From: Acidimicrobiaceae bacterium
Lineage (GTDB): Bacteria > Actinomycetota > Acidimicrobiia > Acidimicrobiales > RAAP-2
Reading direction: 5' to 3'
Length of the DNA: 42,450 nucleotides
Assembly: GCA_025463285.1 (NCBI GenBank)
Contig: JAOBWI010000083.1
Coordinates: forward strand, 1-42,450
The position numbers and the translations under genes were made by a program. The notes beneath the pieces are model-generated. The model worked only from the letters and a program-made list of their open reading frames with translations. It was not told where the DNA came from and did not search any database. This document shows positions 6,791-18,606 of this stretch, in pieces (the first letter of the stretch is position 1; the number at the start of each line of letters is the position of its first letter).

Positions 6791-7054
6791 ATGGTAATGA
6801 TTCTCGTGATCCACGAGGTAGATGACGTCGAGCACTGGTTGGCGTCCACCAATCGAGAGACCGTCTTTGGTCCTCTCGGTATCACGGCGCGCACTTTTGT
6901 CGAACAGGTCCCGACGCAGCGCGTGGGACTCATCGTAGAGTCACCCGATCTCGAGACCTTCCAGAACGCCCTCGGCTCAGAGGCCGCCGCCGAAGCCATG
7001 GCGGCTGACGGAGTGCGCGCTGGTGGGATGCTCGTCCTCGTGCCAAGCCCCTAA
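6791..7054 (+). CDS. Small hypothetical protein, possible dimeric alpha/beta-barrel (ABM-like)
   Basis: The 87-residue cytosolic protein has the pattern strand (MILVIHEV), helix (DVEHWLASTN), two strands (ARTFVEQ, RVGLIVES), helix (LETFQNALGSEAAAEAMAADG) and a last strand (GGMLVLVP). This order resembles ferredoxin-like dimeric alpha/beta-barrel monooxygenase or EthD-type proteins. I recognise no exact family and no catalytic residue. The ATG at 6791 is preferred to the TTG four codons earlier, because a TGAGG motif lies 6 nt upstream and the strand starts immediately. A TAGCGT at 6734-6739 could be its -10. A strong hairpin follows the stop codon. Confidence 0.62.
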   Translation: MVMILVIHEVDDVEHWLASTNRETVFGPLGITARTFVEQVPTQRVGLIVESPDLETFQNALGSEAAAEAMAADGVRAGGMLVLVPSP

Positions 7055-7084
7055 GAGCCCCGCGGCGAGTCCAACAAGTTTCTT

Positions 7085-7111
7085 CGCCTCGCCGTGCCAA
7101 AGGGCGAGGCG
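7085..7111 (+). terminator. Strong hairpin terminator between ABM-like and DUF2277 genes
   Basis: CGCCTCGCC (7085-7093) and GGCGAGGCG (7103-7111) form a perfect 9-bp stem with a 9-nt loop, starting 30 nt after the stop of the ABM-like gene. There is no T-tract, as is common for GC-rich actinobacterial terminators. Confidence 0.6.
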
Positions 7112-7115
7112 GCCC

Positions 7116-7121
7116 TAATCT
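7116..7121 (+). promoter_or_regulatory. -10 element (TAATCT) for leaderless DUF2277 gene
   Basis: TAATCT is 6 nt before the ATG at 7128. It sits in the loop of a second hairpin whose arms are GGCCC (7111-7115) and GGGCC (7123-7127), directly abutting the start codon. Confidence 0.45.
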
Positions 7122-7127
7122 TGGGCC

Positions 7128-7388
7128 ATGTGTCGAAATATCACTACCCTGCGAGGAATTGAGCCGGCGGCTACGCCCCAGGAGATTGAAGCCGCCGCTC
7201 GTCAGTTCGTTCGTAAAGTGAGTGGCGTCGCCCAGACGTCTGACTCGACAGAAGAGGCTTTCGAGAAGGCCGTGAGAGTGGTCGCGCGGGCGACGGCCGA
7301 TCTTTTAGCGGCCCTGCCGCCTCGCCGTACTCCTCCCAAGACCGTGCCACCTCTTCGACGTATCAAAGGAACCGCCGTTTCTTCCTAG
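7128..7388 (+). CDS. DUF2277 family protein
   Basis: The 86-residue cytosolic protein has the family hallmark MCRNI at its N-terminus, then P-A-TPQEIEAAARQFVRKVSG (about residues 16-33) and the long helix EEAFEKAVRVVARATADLLAALPP (about 43-66). The family is common in Actinobacteria and its function is unknown. Translation starts at the Cys-containing MCRNI, as in homologues, and the upstream TAATCT supports a leaderless mRNA. Its stop codon shares a CTAG tetranucleotide with the convergent DUF2254 gene. Confidence 0.87.
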   Translation: MCRNITTLRGIEPAATPQEIEAAARQFVRKVSGVAQTSDSTEEAFEKAVRVVARATADLLAALPPRRTPPKTVPPLRRIKGTAVSS

Positions 7389-8764
7389 CGAGTTACTCCG
7401 CCATAATCGTCGCCGTGGGGGCGAAGGCTGGCGTACGCGCGATCGAAGCGGATTCTCACGTCGGCCAAGTCGTTCTCGTCACGCACGGACTCTTCGGCGT
7501 TCTTCATCACCATCTGGGCCTGGCGCACCAAGACGTCGCGTTGCGAGGACGAGACCGTCGAGATTGCTACCACGGAGATGTTGTCCAGTAAGCGGATGAG
7601 CACCGCCGGCATGCCGACGGCCGCCTGTCGGATCTTGTCGTGGGCGCGGTTGACGATGCGTTCATAGGACCAGCCCGCCCCGATGAGACGAATACGGCCC
7701 TCCTCGTCGCGAAAGACGTTGACCGAGAGTTCGCGTTTCGAGATCTGGCTCAGCCCCGCCGACAGCCAGTCGAGACAGGTCAGTGCGGTGAAGGTGTCAT
7801 TGACGGCGGGGGAGAGTGCTCGTATGGCGATCTCCACCAGTTGGTCAATGGCGAAGAGAGGATCCTGCATCAAGGTGCGGTGCGGTCCCGTGATGTGGGC
7901 CTTGCCCAGGGCTCGCTCGACTTGCTGAGCCGCCCCTTGAGGAAAGACCTTGGCAATGGGATATCCGGCCACGATGAAGTGCCCCGGTCGAAAGTCCAGG
8001 CGGATGGTGGCGTCCAACAGTTGAGCAATCTTGGTCAGTTTTGCGTACCCCACGAACTGGAGGTAGCCACTTTTAGCCGCCAGCACCGCCCCGCCGCGCT
8101 GTTGAATCACGGTGAGAAGATCGTCGGGGCTCTGTTGTCGACCGACCTCCTCGCGGGCGGTGAGGGGGCGCCGGTCCTCCAGGGCCGGGTACTCGGACTC
8201 GATGGCGATCTCTAGGTCGCGCGCGATGCTGGCGATCACTTCAGGAAGCTGGATGGAGCTGGCGATGTGATTGATGAAGTAAATCAAGACGACCACGTCG
8301 ACCAGCAGCAAAACCTCGGACACCGCCACGCAGAGGTGAGGAGTAAAGTTCGGGTGGGGGTAACTGGAGATAGAGCCCAGAGCCAGCACCGAGTAGACGA
8401 AGGTGGCGACGAAAACACCCAGGGTGACCTGATTGCCCCGGTCGCGAACAAAGTTGCGCATCATTCGCGGACCCATCTGCTGTGACGCCAAGGTCAGGGC
8501 CAAGATGGTGATGGAAAAGACCACGCCCACCGTGGTGATGATCGCCGCCGCGATAGCGATGAGAATGTCGCGCCCCGCGTTGGCGTTCCCGACGTTGAGC
8601 CAAAAAGGTAGTTGAAAGTGGTGGTTATAGGCTCCCACGTCGAGGGAGAAGGTGATAATAAACACCACCACCGCAATGACGATGAGGACCGCCGGAACGA
8701 ACCACAGCGTGGCGCGCAGCGCCTCGCGACGCCAACCCGGCAGGCGTTTGCGCGTGGCCTTCAC
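7385..8764 (-). CDS. DUF2254 family membrane protein
   Basis: The 459-residue predicted inner-membrane protein has four hydrophobic segments in the N-terminal third (about residues 18-40, 66-92, 114-135, 147-170), followed by a large soluble C-terminal region. The ILALTLASQQMGPRMMRNFVRDRGNQVTLGVFVATFVYS stretch after TM2 and the later SPAVNDTFTALTCLD motif are characteristic of DUF2254. The function is unknown. The GTG at 8764 (VKATRKR, basic) is the only start giving a complete TM1, but the ribosome site is weak. It is convergent with the DUF2277 gene, overlapping by 4 nt, and divergent from nadK. Confidence 0.88.
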   Translation of the reverse strand: MKATRKRLPGWRREALRATLWFVPAVLIVIAVVVFIITFSLDVGAYNHHFQLPFWLNVGNANAGRDILIAIAAAIITTVGVVFSITILALTLASQQMGPRMMRNFVRDRGNQVTLGVFVATFVYSVLALGSISSYPHPNFTPHLCVAVSEVLLLVDVVVLIYFINHIASSIQLPEVIASIARDLEIAIESEYPALEDRRPLTAREEVGRQQSPDDLLTVIQQRGGAVLAAKSGYLQFVGYAKLTKIAQLLDATIRLDFRPGHFIVAGYPIAKVFPQGAAQQVERALGKAHITGPHRTLMQDPLFAIDQLVEIAIRALSPAVNDTFTALTCLDWLSAGLSQISKRELSVNVFRDEEGRIRLIGAGWSYERIVNRAHDKIRQAAVGMPAVLIRLLDNISVVAISTVSSSQRDVLVRQAQMVMKNAEESVRDENDLADVRIRFDRAYASLRPHGDDYGGVTR

Positions 8765-8815
8765 GATGACCTAGAAGGACCTGGGCGGGTCGACGCGCGG
8801 GCGGGCGAACTAAAA

Positions 8816-8992
8816 ATGGCCATCGACGAACTCCCTGCCGCCGACCAGTCTTCCCGGCACACCATTTCTACAGTCAGCCAACAATACTCGACGGTTTTTT
8901 GCTCTTCGTGCCCTCGTGATGGGTTCGACCTTTGTAACTACCATAAGGTCGAGGTAATCCGTGTCCCAGTTACTTTTCACCGCCTTCTCTAA
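8816..8992 (+). CDS. Possible 58-residue mini zinc-ribbon ORF overlapping nadK start
   Basis: An ATG ORF in the nadK leader ends 32 nt inside nadK in another frame. It contains CSSCPRDGFDLCNYH, a C-x2-C-x7-C-x2-H spacing that could bind zinc. No Shine-Dalgarno or TANNNT hexamer precedes the ATG, and the Cys/His spacing may be chance. It is recorded because its composition is unusual for a shadow ORF. Confidence 0.2.
   Translation: MAIDELPAADQSSRHTISTVSQQYSTVFCSSCPRDGFDLCNYHKVEVIRVPVTFHRLL
8925..8952. promoter_or_regulatory. Inverted repeat just before nadK
   Basis: TCGACCTT (8925-8932) and AAGGTCGA (8945-8952) are perfect 8-bp arms around a 12-bp AT-richer centre. The second arm overlaps the GAGGT that is the probable ribosome site of the GTG at 8961. 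It could be a protein operator or an RNA hairpin limiting nadK-recN translation. Confidence 0.4.
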
Positions 8993-9762
8993 TCGCCACG
9001 ACGCGGTCGCGCTGGCTCACGCCGTCGGTGAGCAACTTCGCGGCGACGGCGTGAGCTCCACGTTGTACCTCCTTGACTCGAGCGACGCACCGGCGCTGGA
9101 TGCGACGACCCTCGTGGTGAGCCTCGGTGGCGACGGGACGTTTCTCAAATCGGCCCGACTCGCCCACACGGTGGGGGCCCGGGTGATCGCCGTCAACCTC
9201 GGCCAGTTGGGCTTTCTCTTGAACGTCGCCTCTAACGACGTGGTAGAAAACGTGAAATGGGCCCTCACCAGCGATTCGGTCTCCGAGCGACTTGCCCTGC
9301 AGATCACGCTCTCGGACGTCGACCTCGAGGAGTTCGCGCTGAACGAAGTCGTTGTGGAGCGCGCCAGTGCCGGGCATATGGTGAGGGTGAAGACGTTCGT
9401 GAACGACGAGGAGTATCTGACCTACTCGGCCGACGGGGTCATGGTGGCCACTCCTACCGGCAGCACCGGCTACAACTTTTCCGCCGGGGGTCCGGTAGTG
9501 GACGCGTCGCTGGCCTTGATGATTCTCACTCCCATCGCCCCTCACTTCACCATTGATCGTTCGATCGTGGTGCCGGTGGACAACGTGATTCGTCTCCTCG
9601 TCGACGACAAGCCCGCCGCGCTGGTGGCTGACGGCAGGACCATTGGCGCCTTAGAGCCGGGTCAGTACGTTGAAGTTCGTCAGAGTCCCAGCCCGGTGCA
9701 CCTGGTGGCCACCCAACGATTTGACTTAGCCACGCGACTGCGACGCAGCCTTCGAGAGGGTC

Positions 9763-9770
<8 letters not shown>
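8961..9770 (+). CDS. nadK: NAD kinase
   Basis: This 269-residue cytosolic enzyme phosphorylates NAD to NADP with ATP or polyphosphate. It shows the GGDGT motif (residues 56-60) with the catalytic Asp, the FALNEVVV segment with the substrate-binding NE, and TPTGSTGY (164-171) of the NAD-binding domain. The family also has the GQLGFL turn, present at about 79-84. The length is slightly short but all core motifs are intact. The GTG at 8961 follows GAGGT by 5 nt. It overlaps recN by 8 nt, so the two are translationally coupled, a pairing conserved in Actinobacteria. Confidence 0.96.
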
Positions 9771-13597
<3,827 letters not shown>

Positions 13598-13611
<14 letters not shown>

Positions 13612-14500
13612 CGCCGAGCTCGACGAGTATCTGGAGTGGCTCACGATCGAGAAGGGTCGCAGTCGTGCGACGATCGAGGCCTACCGCCGCGACCTTACGG
13701 CACTCATTGCGTGGGCCCGCGATCAGGGCCACGCCATCACCGAGGTCAGCGAAGAAGAGCTCGAGCGTCACTACAACGAAGCACGTCTCTCGCGCTCGCC
13801 CAGTACCGTCGCGCGAGCCGTGGCCTCGGCGCGGGGATTCTTCGCCTACCTGGTGGACGAGGGCTACGCGCTCAGTGACCCCACCGCCCGCCTGAAGGGT
13901 GGCCGTCGCGGGCGCACCCTCCCTAAGCCCTTGGGCGAGGCGGAGATCGTACAACTGTTGGACTCCCTACCCGCCGCCTCGCCGTTCGATCTGCGCGATC
14001 GAGCGTTACTGGAACTGCTCTACGGCACCGGCGCGCGCGTCAGTGAAGTGGTGAATCTTGACCTGTCCGATCTGGACTTTGAGGAGGAGTTGATTCTCTT
14101 AACGGGCAAGGGAAACAAACAGCGCCTGGTGCCCATCGGTGCATCCTTGAACCGCGCCTTACGTGAGTATCTGGGCCCGGGAGGACGACCCTCGCAGTTG
14201 CCCTCGAAACGAACGACCAAGGTGTTTCTTAACGCCCGCTCCGGTGTTCTGACACGTCAGGGCATCGATCTCGTCATTCACAAACGTGCGTTGATGGTCG
14301 GGATTGATCGCCATCGCATTAGCGCGCACGTCTTTCGACACAGTTGCGCCACCCACATGTTGGCCCACGGGGCGGACATTAGAGTGGTCCAGGAGTTGTT
14401 GGGTCACGCCTCAATCGCGACCACGCAGCTGTACACCGCGGTGTCGGTGACGACGTTGCAACGCGAATATCAGCACGCTCACCCTCGGGCCCACGACTAA
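13598..14500 (+). CDS. xerD: Site-specific tyrosine recombinase XerD
   Basis: The 300-residue recombinase resolves chromosome dimers at dif with XerC. The N-terminal core-binding domain begins LSAELDEYLEWLTIEKGRSRATIEAYRRDL. The catalytic domain has GARVSEVV (first Arg), GKGNKQR (Lys), HVFRHSCATHML (His-x-x-Arg), LLGHASIATTQLYT with the His and the Tyr nucleophile. TTG at 13598 is preferred over TTG at 13550 because it gives the normal XerD N-terminus and overlaps the NUDIX gene by only 14 nt; the ribosome site is weak. The conserved housekeeping context argues against a mobile-element integrase. Confidence 0.93.
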
Positions 14501-14513
14501 GAGGTAGTTCACG

Positions 14514-15134
14514 ATGTACGAATGGGCCTACTTCATCTGGTTGATACCTTCCGTGACGCTCCACGAGGTGAGTCACGGCTACGTGGCCAACCTGTTCGGT
14601 GACTCCACGGCCAAAGACCAGCACCGCCTGTCGCTCAATCCGCTGCGCCACGTGGACCTCTTCGGTACCATCCTCCTGCCCGGGCTGCTCATCATCTCCG
14701 GCTTGCCGGCCTTCGGGTACGCCAAGCCGGTGCCCGTCAATATCGGGCGACTTCGAAATCCCCGCAAGCAGGAAATCTGGGTGGCGCTCGCTGGGCCGGC
14801 CGTCAACGTTGGGCTGTCGGCGGTGGGGTTTGGCCTTTGTGAGTACGCCATCCACGTGTCGAAGAGCTACAACCAGCTCCTGATCTTCGCCGCCCTGGGA
14901 CTGGTGAACCTGGTACTCGCGGTCTTTAACCTCGTGCCCATACCGCCCCTCGACGGGTCGGCGGTGATCTCTCGCTTCTTGCCGGTGCGCAGCCTGCCGA
15001 GCTACTACCGGCTTCGCCAGCGCGCGATGCCCTTTCTCTTTCTTTTCATTATTCTCGACTTCACCTTTTTTCACGTCGGGACGAATCTCCTGCCCGACCT
15101 CGAGAACTGGTGGCTGAGTCTGCTCTCTAGGTAA
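14514..15134 (+). CDS. Site-2 protease family (M50) membrane metalloprotease
   Basis: The 206-residue polytopic protein has HEVSH (residues 17-21) in the first TM, the zinc-binding HExxH of site-2 proteases, and a second motif NLVPIPPLDG (about 142-151) whose Asp is the third zinc ligand. Four to five hydrophobic segments fit the short M50 family without a PDZ domain, close to the Rv-type and YwhC-like proteins. It would cut membrane-embedded substrates, which are unknown. GAGGT lies 8 nt before the ATG. It follows xerD by 13 nt and converges on trpS with an 8-nt overlap. Confidence 0.92.
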   Translation: MYEWAYFIWLIPSVTLHEVSHGYVANLFGDSTAKDQHRLSLNPLRHVDLFGTILLPGLLIISGLPAFGYAKPVPVNIGRLRNPRKQEIWVALAGPAVNVGLSAVGFGLCEYAIHVSKSYNQLLIFAALGLVNLVLAVFNLVPIPPLDGSAVISRFLPVRSLPSYYRLRQRAMPFLFLFIILDFTFFHVGTNLLPDLENWWLSLLSR

Positions 15135-16095
15135 GACCCATCGCGGCCGCGGCGCGGCGATAGACCGATCCCGCTAGCACTGACGCCTTATCGGCCCCCC
15201 GGGCGGCCACTTTGTACAGGTCGTCGGGCGACGCGAGGAGCTCCTCGTAGCGTTCGCGTAGGGGTGCGAGGATGGCAATCAAGAGTGCGGCTAGGTCGCT
15301 CTTCAACTCCCCGTAGCGCGAGTAGCGAGCGGCGACTTCTTCGGGCGTCTCGCCACTCAGGCTCGAGTAGATCTCCAACAGGTTAGAGAGACCCGGTTTT
15401 TGGTCCCAGTCAAAGCGCATCTCTCCGTCGGTGTCGGTGACCGCTTTGGCGATTTTCTTTTCAATGTCGACCGGTGCGTCGAACATATACACGGTGCCGA
15501 GGGGACTCGCCAGCGACTTGCTCATTTTTCGAGAGGGATCTTGCAGGTCCATCACCCGAGCGGCGACCGGGGGCTGGACGCCCACGGGCACTTGGAAGGT
15601 CGGTCCAAAACGATTGTTGAATCGTTCGGCGATATCGCGGGTGAGCTCTAAGTGTTGGCGCTGATCGTCGCCCACGGGGACCTCTTCACTTTCATAGAGC
15701 AGGATGTCGGCCGCCATCAAGACGGGGTAGGTCAAGAGCCCGACGCGGTACCCCTCTTGGCGTTCGGACTTCTCCTTAAAGGCCACCATGCGCGAGAGCT
15801 CACCGTACGTGGCGACGCACTCTAAGAGCCAGTTGAGTTGCGCGTGATACGACACGTGGCTTTGCACGAAGATCGTGCACACCTCGGGGTCCAGCCCGGC
15901 CGCCAGGTACGAGGCCAACAGGTCAGTGGTATTCGCGCGAAGTTCCTCGGGCGCGATCTGCAGCGTGAGGGCGTGCAGATCCACCACGCAGTAGTAGGCG
16001 TCCTCGTTCTGCGCTCTCACCCACTGGCGCAGCGCCCCCAGGTAGTTGCCCAGGTGGAGGGGCCCCGAGGGCTGCATGCCAGAGAGTATCTTCAT
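15127..16095 (-). CDS. trpS: Tryptophanyl-tRNA synthetase
   Basis: The 322-residue class-I synthetase charges tRNA-Trp. The HIGH-like motif appears as PLHLGNYLG (residues 12-20), and the KMSKS loop is exact at 190-194. The VLMAADILLY and VGDDQRQHLELTRDIA segments, characteristic of TrpRS, are intact. The ATG is confirmed by a TAACAT hexamer 6 nt upstream on the minus strand, which suggests a leaderless mRNA. The gene is transcribed divergently from scpA across a 48-bp gap. It is not coupled to the trp biosynthetic genes 11 kb away. Confidence 0.97.
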   Translation of the reverse strand: MKILSGMQPSGPLHLGNYLGALRQWVRAQNEDAYYCVVDLHALTLQIAPEELRANTTDLLASYLAAGLDPEVCTIFVQSHVSYHAQLNWLLECVATYGELSRMVAFKEKSERQEGYRVGLLTYPVLMAADILLYESEEVPVGDDQRQHLELTRDIAERFNNRFGPTFQVPVGVQPPVAARVMDLQDPSRKMSKSLASPLGTVYMFDAPVDIEKKIAKAVTDTDGEMRFDWDQKPGLSNLLEIYSSLSGETPEEVAARYSRYGELKSDLAALLIAILAPLRERYEELLASPDDLYKVAARGADKASVLAGSVYRRAAAAMGLT

Positions 16096-16101
16096 CGTCC
16101 A

Positions 16102-16137
16102 ATGTTAGAGGAGGCCCTCCAGGGCACCCGGTAGAGT
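16102..16137. promoter_or_regulatory. Back-to-back leaderless promoters of trpS and scpA
   Basis: Minus-strand TAACAT (16102-16107) is 6 nt before the trpS ATG, and plus-strand TAGAGT (16132-16137) is 6 nt before the scpA GTG. The two hexamers are 24 bp apart, so each promoter's -35 region must overlap the other's. No Shine-Dalgarno precedes either start. Confidence 0.5.
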
Positions 16138-16143
16138 TGTCGA

Positions 16144-16920
16144 GTGACCTTCGTCGTGACGACGCCGTCCTTCAGCGGCCCCGTAGAACTGCTGCTGCAG
16201 TTGATATCAAGTCACGAAGTGGACATCCTCGACGTTCCCTTAGCCCCCCTGGTGGACGCCTTCGTCGCGGTTCTGCGTGACGAATCCACCGCGCTCTCCA
16301 TGGATGAGTTGTCCGAGTTTCTCTTAATCGGCGCGGTTCTTCTAGAGATGAAGAGTCAGCGTCTTTTACCTGGTCGCGACGCTGGCGAGCCGGACGAGGA
16401 GTTCGTGGGTTGGGAGGAACGCGACGTTCTCTTAGCCCGGTTGCTGGAGCTGCGCACCTACGCGGCCCTGTCCGACGCGTTCGTCTCTCTCTTCGAACGA
16501 GCGAGCCGCGCCTTTCCTCGACTGCGCGGCGTCAACGACGGATTTCACGTCGAGCCCCCCGATCTCTTGGCCGGAGTCACCACGGCCCAGCTGGCGATGG
16601 CGTATCTGCACGGCATTGAAGAGAAGCCGGTGCGCGTGGTCCGCCTGCATCACGTCACCGTGGACGCGGTGACCGTGGCCGAAACGGTGGCCACGCTCTC
16701 CCAACGACTACCGACGATGGGCAAGCTCTCCTTTCGTCGACTCACCGAAGGTCTGGCCACTCGCATCGAGATCATCGTTCATTTTCTGGCGATCTTGGAG
16801 TTGTGCAAGCTCGGCCACGTAGCCCTGGGACAGGGCAGTACCTTCGGCGACGTTCAGATTGAGTGGATCGATTCCGCCCTCGGTCTCGACCTTGGAGGGG
16901 TGGACAGTTATGAGGGATGA
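16144..16920 (+). CDS. scpA: Segregation and condensation protein A
   Basis: The 258-residue kleisin subunit of the SMC-ScpAB condensin complex organises the chromosome. The N-terminus has FSGPVELLLQLISSHEVDILDVPLAPLVDAF, the typical helix that binds the SMC neck, followed by SEFLLIGAVLLEMKSQRLLP, a highly conserved ScpA segment. The C-terminal winged helix has IVHFLAILELCKLGHVALGQ. The start GTG follows TAGAGT by 6 nt. It is the first gene of a long operon and overlaps scpB by 11 nt. Unlike in mycobacteria, no parA-like gene precedes it. Confidence 0.95.
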   Translation: MTFVVTTPSFSGPVELLLQLISSHEVDILDVPLAPLVDAFVAVLRDESTALSMDELSEFLLIGAVLLEMKSQRLLPGRDAGEPDEEFVGWEERDVLLARLLELRTYAALSDAFVSLFERASRAFPRLRGVNDGFHVEPPDLLAGVTTAQLAMAYLHGIEEKPVRVVRLHHVTVDAVTVAETVATLSQRLPTMGKLSFRRLTEGLATRIEIIVHFLAILELCKLGHVALGQGSTFGDVQIEWIDSALGLDLGGVDSYEG

Positions 16921-17497
16921 GTTCTCGCTCGAGCAAAAACTTGAGGCCATGTTGACGGTGGCCCTCGAGCCGATTTCGACAGAAGAACTAGCCGACGTGG
17001 TGGAAGACGACGCCGAGACGGTGGGCGCCACGCTACGCGCGCTACGTCACGAGTTCCAAGATCAGCGCCGCGGATTTCACGTCGTGGAACTGGCCGGTGG
17101 CTGGGTCATGCAGTCCGCGCCGGAGGTGGCGTCGTGGGTGAGTAAGTTTGCCAACCGCGACGTCTCGCATCGACTCTCGTCCGCGGCGCTGGAGTCCCTC
17201 GCCATCATTGCCTATCGCCAACCCGTTTCGCGCGCTCAGATCAGCGCACTGCGCGGCGTGAACGTGGACGGCGTGGTGCGGCTCTTGGAGCAACGCGGCT
17301 ACATCGAAGAGCTCGGGCGAGCGCCCGGCCCGGGGCAGCCCATCCTCTACGGCACGACGGAACTCTTTCTAGATCGCATGGGCCTGGCCGCGCTGGATGA
17401 CTTGCCGCCCATTGAAGAGTTCATGCCCCCGGTGGAAACCGCCCACGCGCTGGCCGACGAATTGGCCTTGCGCTTCGATGACTCTGAGGTGTCGTAG
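16910..17497 (+). CDS. scpB: Segregation and condensation protein B
   Basis: The 195-residue partner of ScpA in the SMC complex has two winged-helix domains. EAMLTVALEPISTEELADVV (about residues 11-30) opens the first. LSSAALESLAIIAYRQPVSRAQISALRGVNVDGVVRLLEQRGYIEELGRAPGPGQPILYGTT (about 91-152) is the conserved second. The ATG at 16910 is chosen because GGAGG is about 10 nt upstream and it gives the usual N-terminus; an ORF start 17 codons earlier has no support. It overlaps scpA, so the two are translationally coupled. Confidence 0.95.
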   Translation: MRDEFSLEQKLEAMLTVALEPISTEELADVVEDDAETVGATLRALRHEFQDQRRGFHVVELAGGWVMQSAPEVASWVSKFANRDVSHRLSSAALESLAIIAYRQPVSRAQISALRGVNVDGVVRLLEQRGYIEELGRAPGPGQPILYGTTELFLDRMGLAALDDLPPIEEFMPPVETAHALADELALRFDDSEVS

Positions 17498-18238
17498 TTG
17501 GACGACGGCGAGCGCCTGCAAAAGACTCTCGCGCGCGCCGGCTACGGATCGCGGCGTTCGTGCGAGCGACTCATCGTCGAAGGGCGAGTGACCATTGACG
17601 GTCGCGTCGCCGAACTGGGTAATCGAGTTAATCCCGAGGTGCAGATCATCTGCGTCGACGGCAACATGGCCCCCACCTCGCAGAGCAAGGTCTACTTTCT
17701 CTTGAACAAGCCCGATGGCGTCGTGACGACCGCCTCGGATCCCCAGGGCCGGACCACGGTGTTGGACCTGGTGGAGTCGCCGGTGCGAATCTTTCCGGTG
17801 GGCCGTCTCGATATGAATACCGAGGGCCTCTTGATCTTGACCAACGACGGTCGCCTGGCCCACCTTCTCACTCATCCCAGCTCGGGGATCGCCAAGGAAT
17901 ACCTGGCGCGGGTGGAAGGTGATCCCTCTCCCGGGGCCCTGCGCCGCCTGCGAGAAGGCGTTGAACTAGACGACGGCGTGACGGCGGTCGCTCAGGTCTC
18001 GCGGGTGTCGGAGGGACTGCTGCGCATCGTGATCCACGAAGGGCGTAATCGACAGGTCCGTCGCATGTGCGCGGCCGTGGGCCACGAGGTCACCCGTCTG
18101 GTTCGCACCCGTATCGGTCCGCTGCAGGACGCCACGCTCTCTCCGGGTTCGTATCGTCAACTGTCACTGAATGAGGTTCGTCGACTCATGGAAGCGGTGG
18201 GGATGACCACGGAGCTGGCCTCTACGATGCCTTCATGA
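17498..18238 (+). CDS. rluB: 23S rRNA pseudouridine synthase (RluB type)
   Basis: The 246-residue enzyme isomerises a uridine in 23S rRNA. It has an N-terminal S4 RNA-binding domain (ERLQKTLARAGYGSRRSCERLI, residues 4-25) and the RsuA/RluB/E/F catalytic domain with FPVGRLDMNTEGLLILTNDG, where D105 is the catalytic Asp. LNKPDGVVTT and RNRQVRRMC are further family motifs. It begins with TTG directly after the scpB stop codon with no intergenic base; GAGGTG about 7 nt earlier can serve as ribosome site. The scpA-scpB-rluB order is widely conserved. Confidence 0.94.
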   Translation: MDDGERLQKTLARAGYGSRRSCERLIVEGRVTIDGRVAELGNRVNPEVQIICVDGNMAPTSQSKVYFLLNKPDGVVTTASDPQGRTTVLDLVESPVRIFPVGRLDMNTEGLLILTNDGRLAHLLTHPSSGIAKEYLARVEGDPSPGALRRLREGVELDDGVTAVAQVSRVSEGLLRIVIHEGRNRQVRRMCAAVGHEVTRLVRTRIGPLQDATLSPGSYRQLSLNEVRRLMEAVGMTTELASTMPS

Positions 18239-18606
18239 GTTCGCCCATGGTCCGAGGTCTTCGCGGTGCGTCGACCTGCGCCGCTAACACCGTCGAAGAG
18301 ATAAGCGACGTCACCCAAGAGCTGCTCTTGGAGATGCTCGGACGTAACGCCGTGAGTCACGATGACGTGGTGAGCGTCCTCTTTACAACGACGCCCGACC
18401 TCAACGCCACCTTTCCCGCCACCGCCGCGCGCGGCGTCGGCTTCGGGGACGTGCCGCTGCTCTGCGCCAGTGAGATCGACGTTCCGGGAGCCAAACCCCT
18501 GACGGTGAGGGTCTTGATGCACGCCTACACCGAGCGACCTCGCGGCGAGTTGCGTCACGTGTATCTCCGTGGCGCTCAGTCCCTTCGCGATGACCTCCCC
18601 GAATAA
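18235..18606 (+). CDS. aroH: Chorismate mutase (AroH type)
   Basis: The 123-residue trimeric chorismate mutase of the Bacillus AroH fold converts chorismate to prephenate, the precursor of Tyr and Phe. By alignment from memory with the Bacillus enzyme, the key residues are present: R10, C77, E80, R92 and Y110. The RGLRGAST start, ATPDLxAxFPA-like TTPDLNATFPATAAR and RHVYLRGA blocks are typical. The start overlaps the rluB stop (ATGA), and the gene overlaps tyrA by 17 nt. The AroH fold differs from the AroQ-type mutases of mycobacteria. Confidence 0.93.
   Translation: MSSPMVRGLRGASTCAANTVEEISDVTQELLLEMLGRNAVSHDDVVSVLFTTTPDLNATFPATAARGVGFGDVPLLCASEIDVPGAKPLTVRVLMHAYTERPRGELRHVYLRGAQSLRDDLPE

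Noticed and set aside
8925-8952. LexA (SOS) box upstream of nadK-recN
   Set aside because: Actinobacterial LexA sites have the form CGAAC-N4-GTTCG. The repeat here has different arms (TCGACCTT) and a 12-bp centre.
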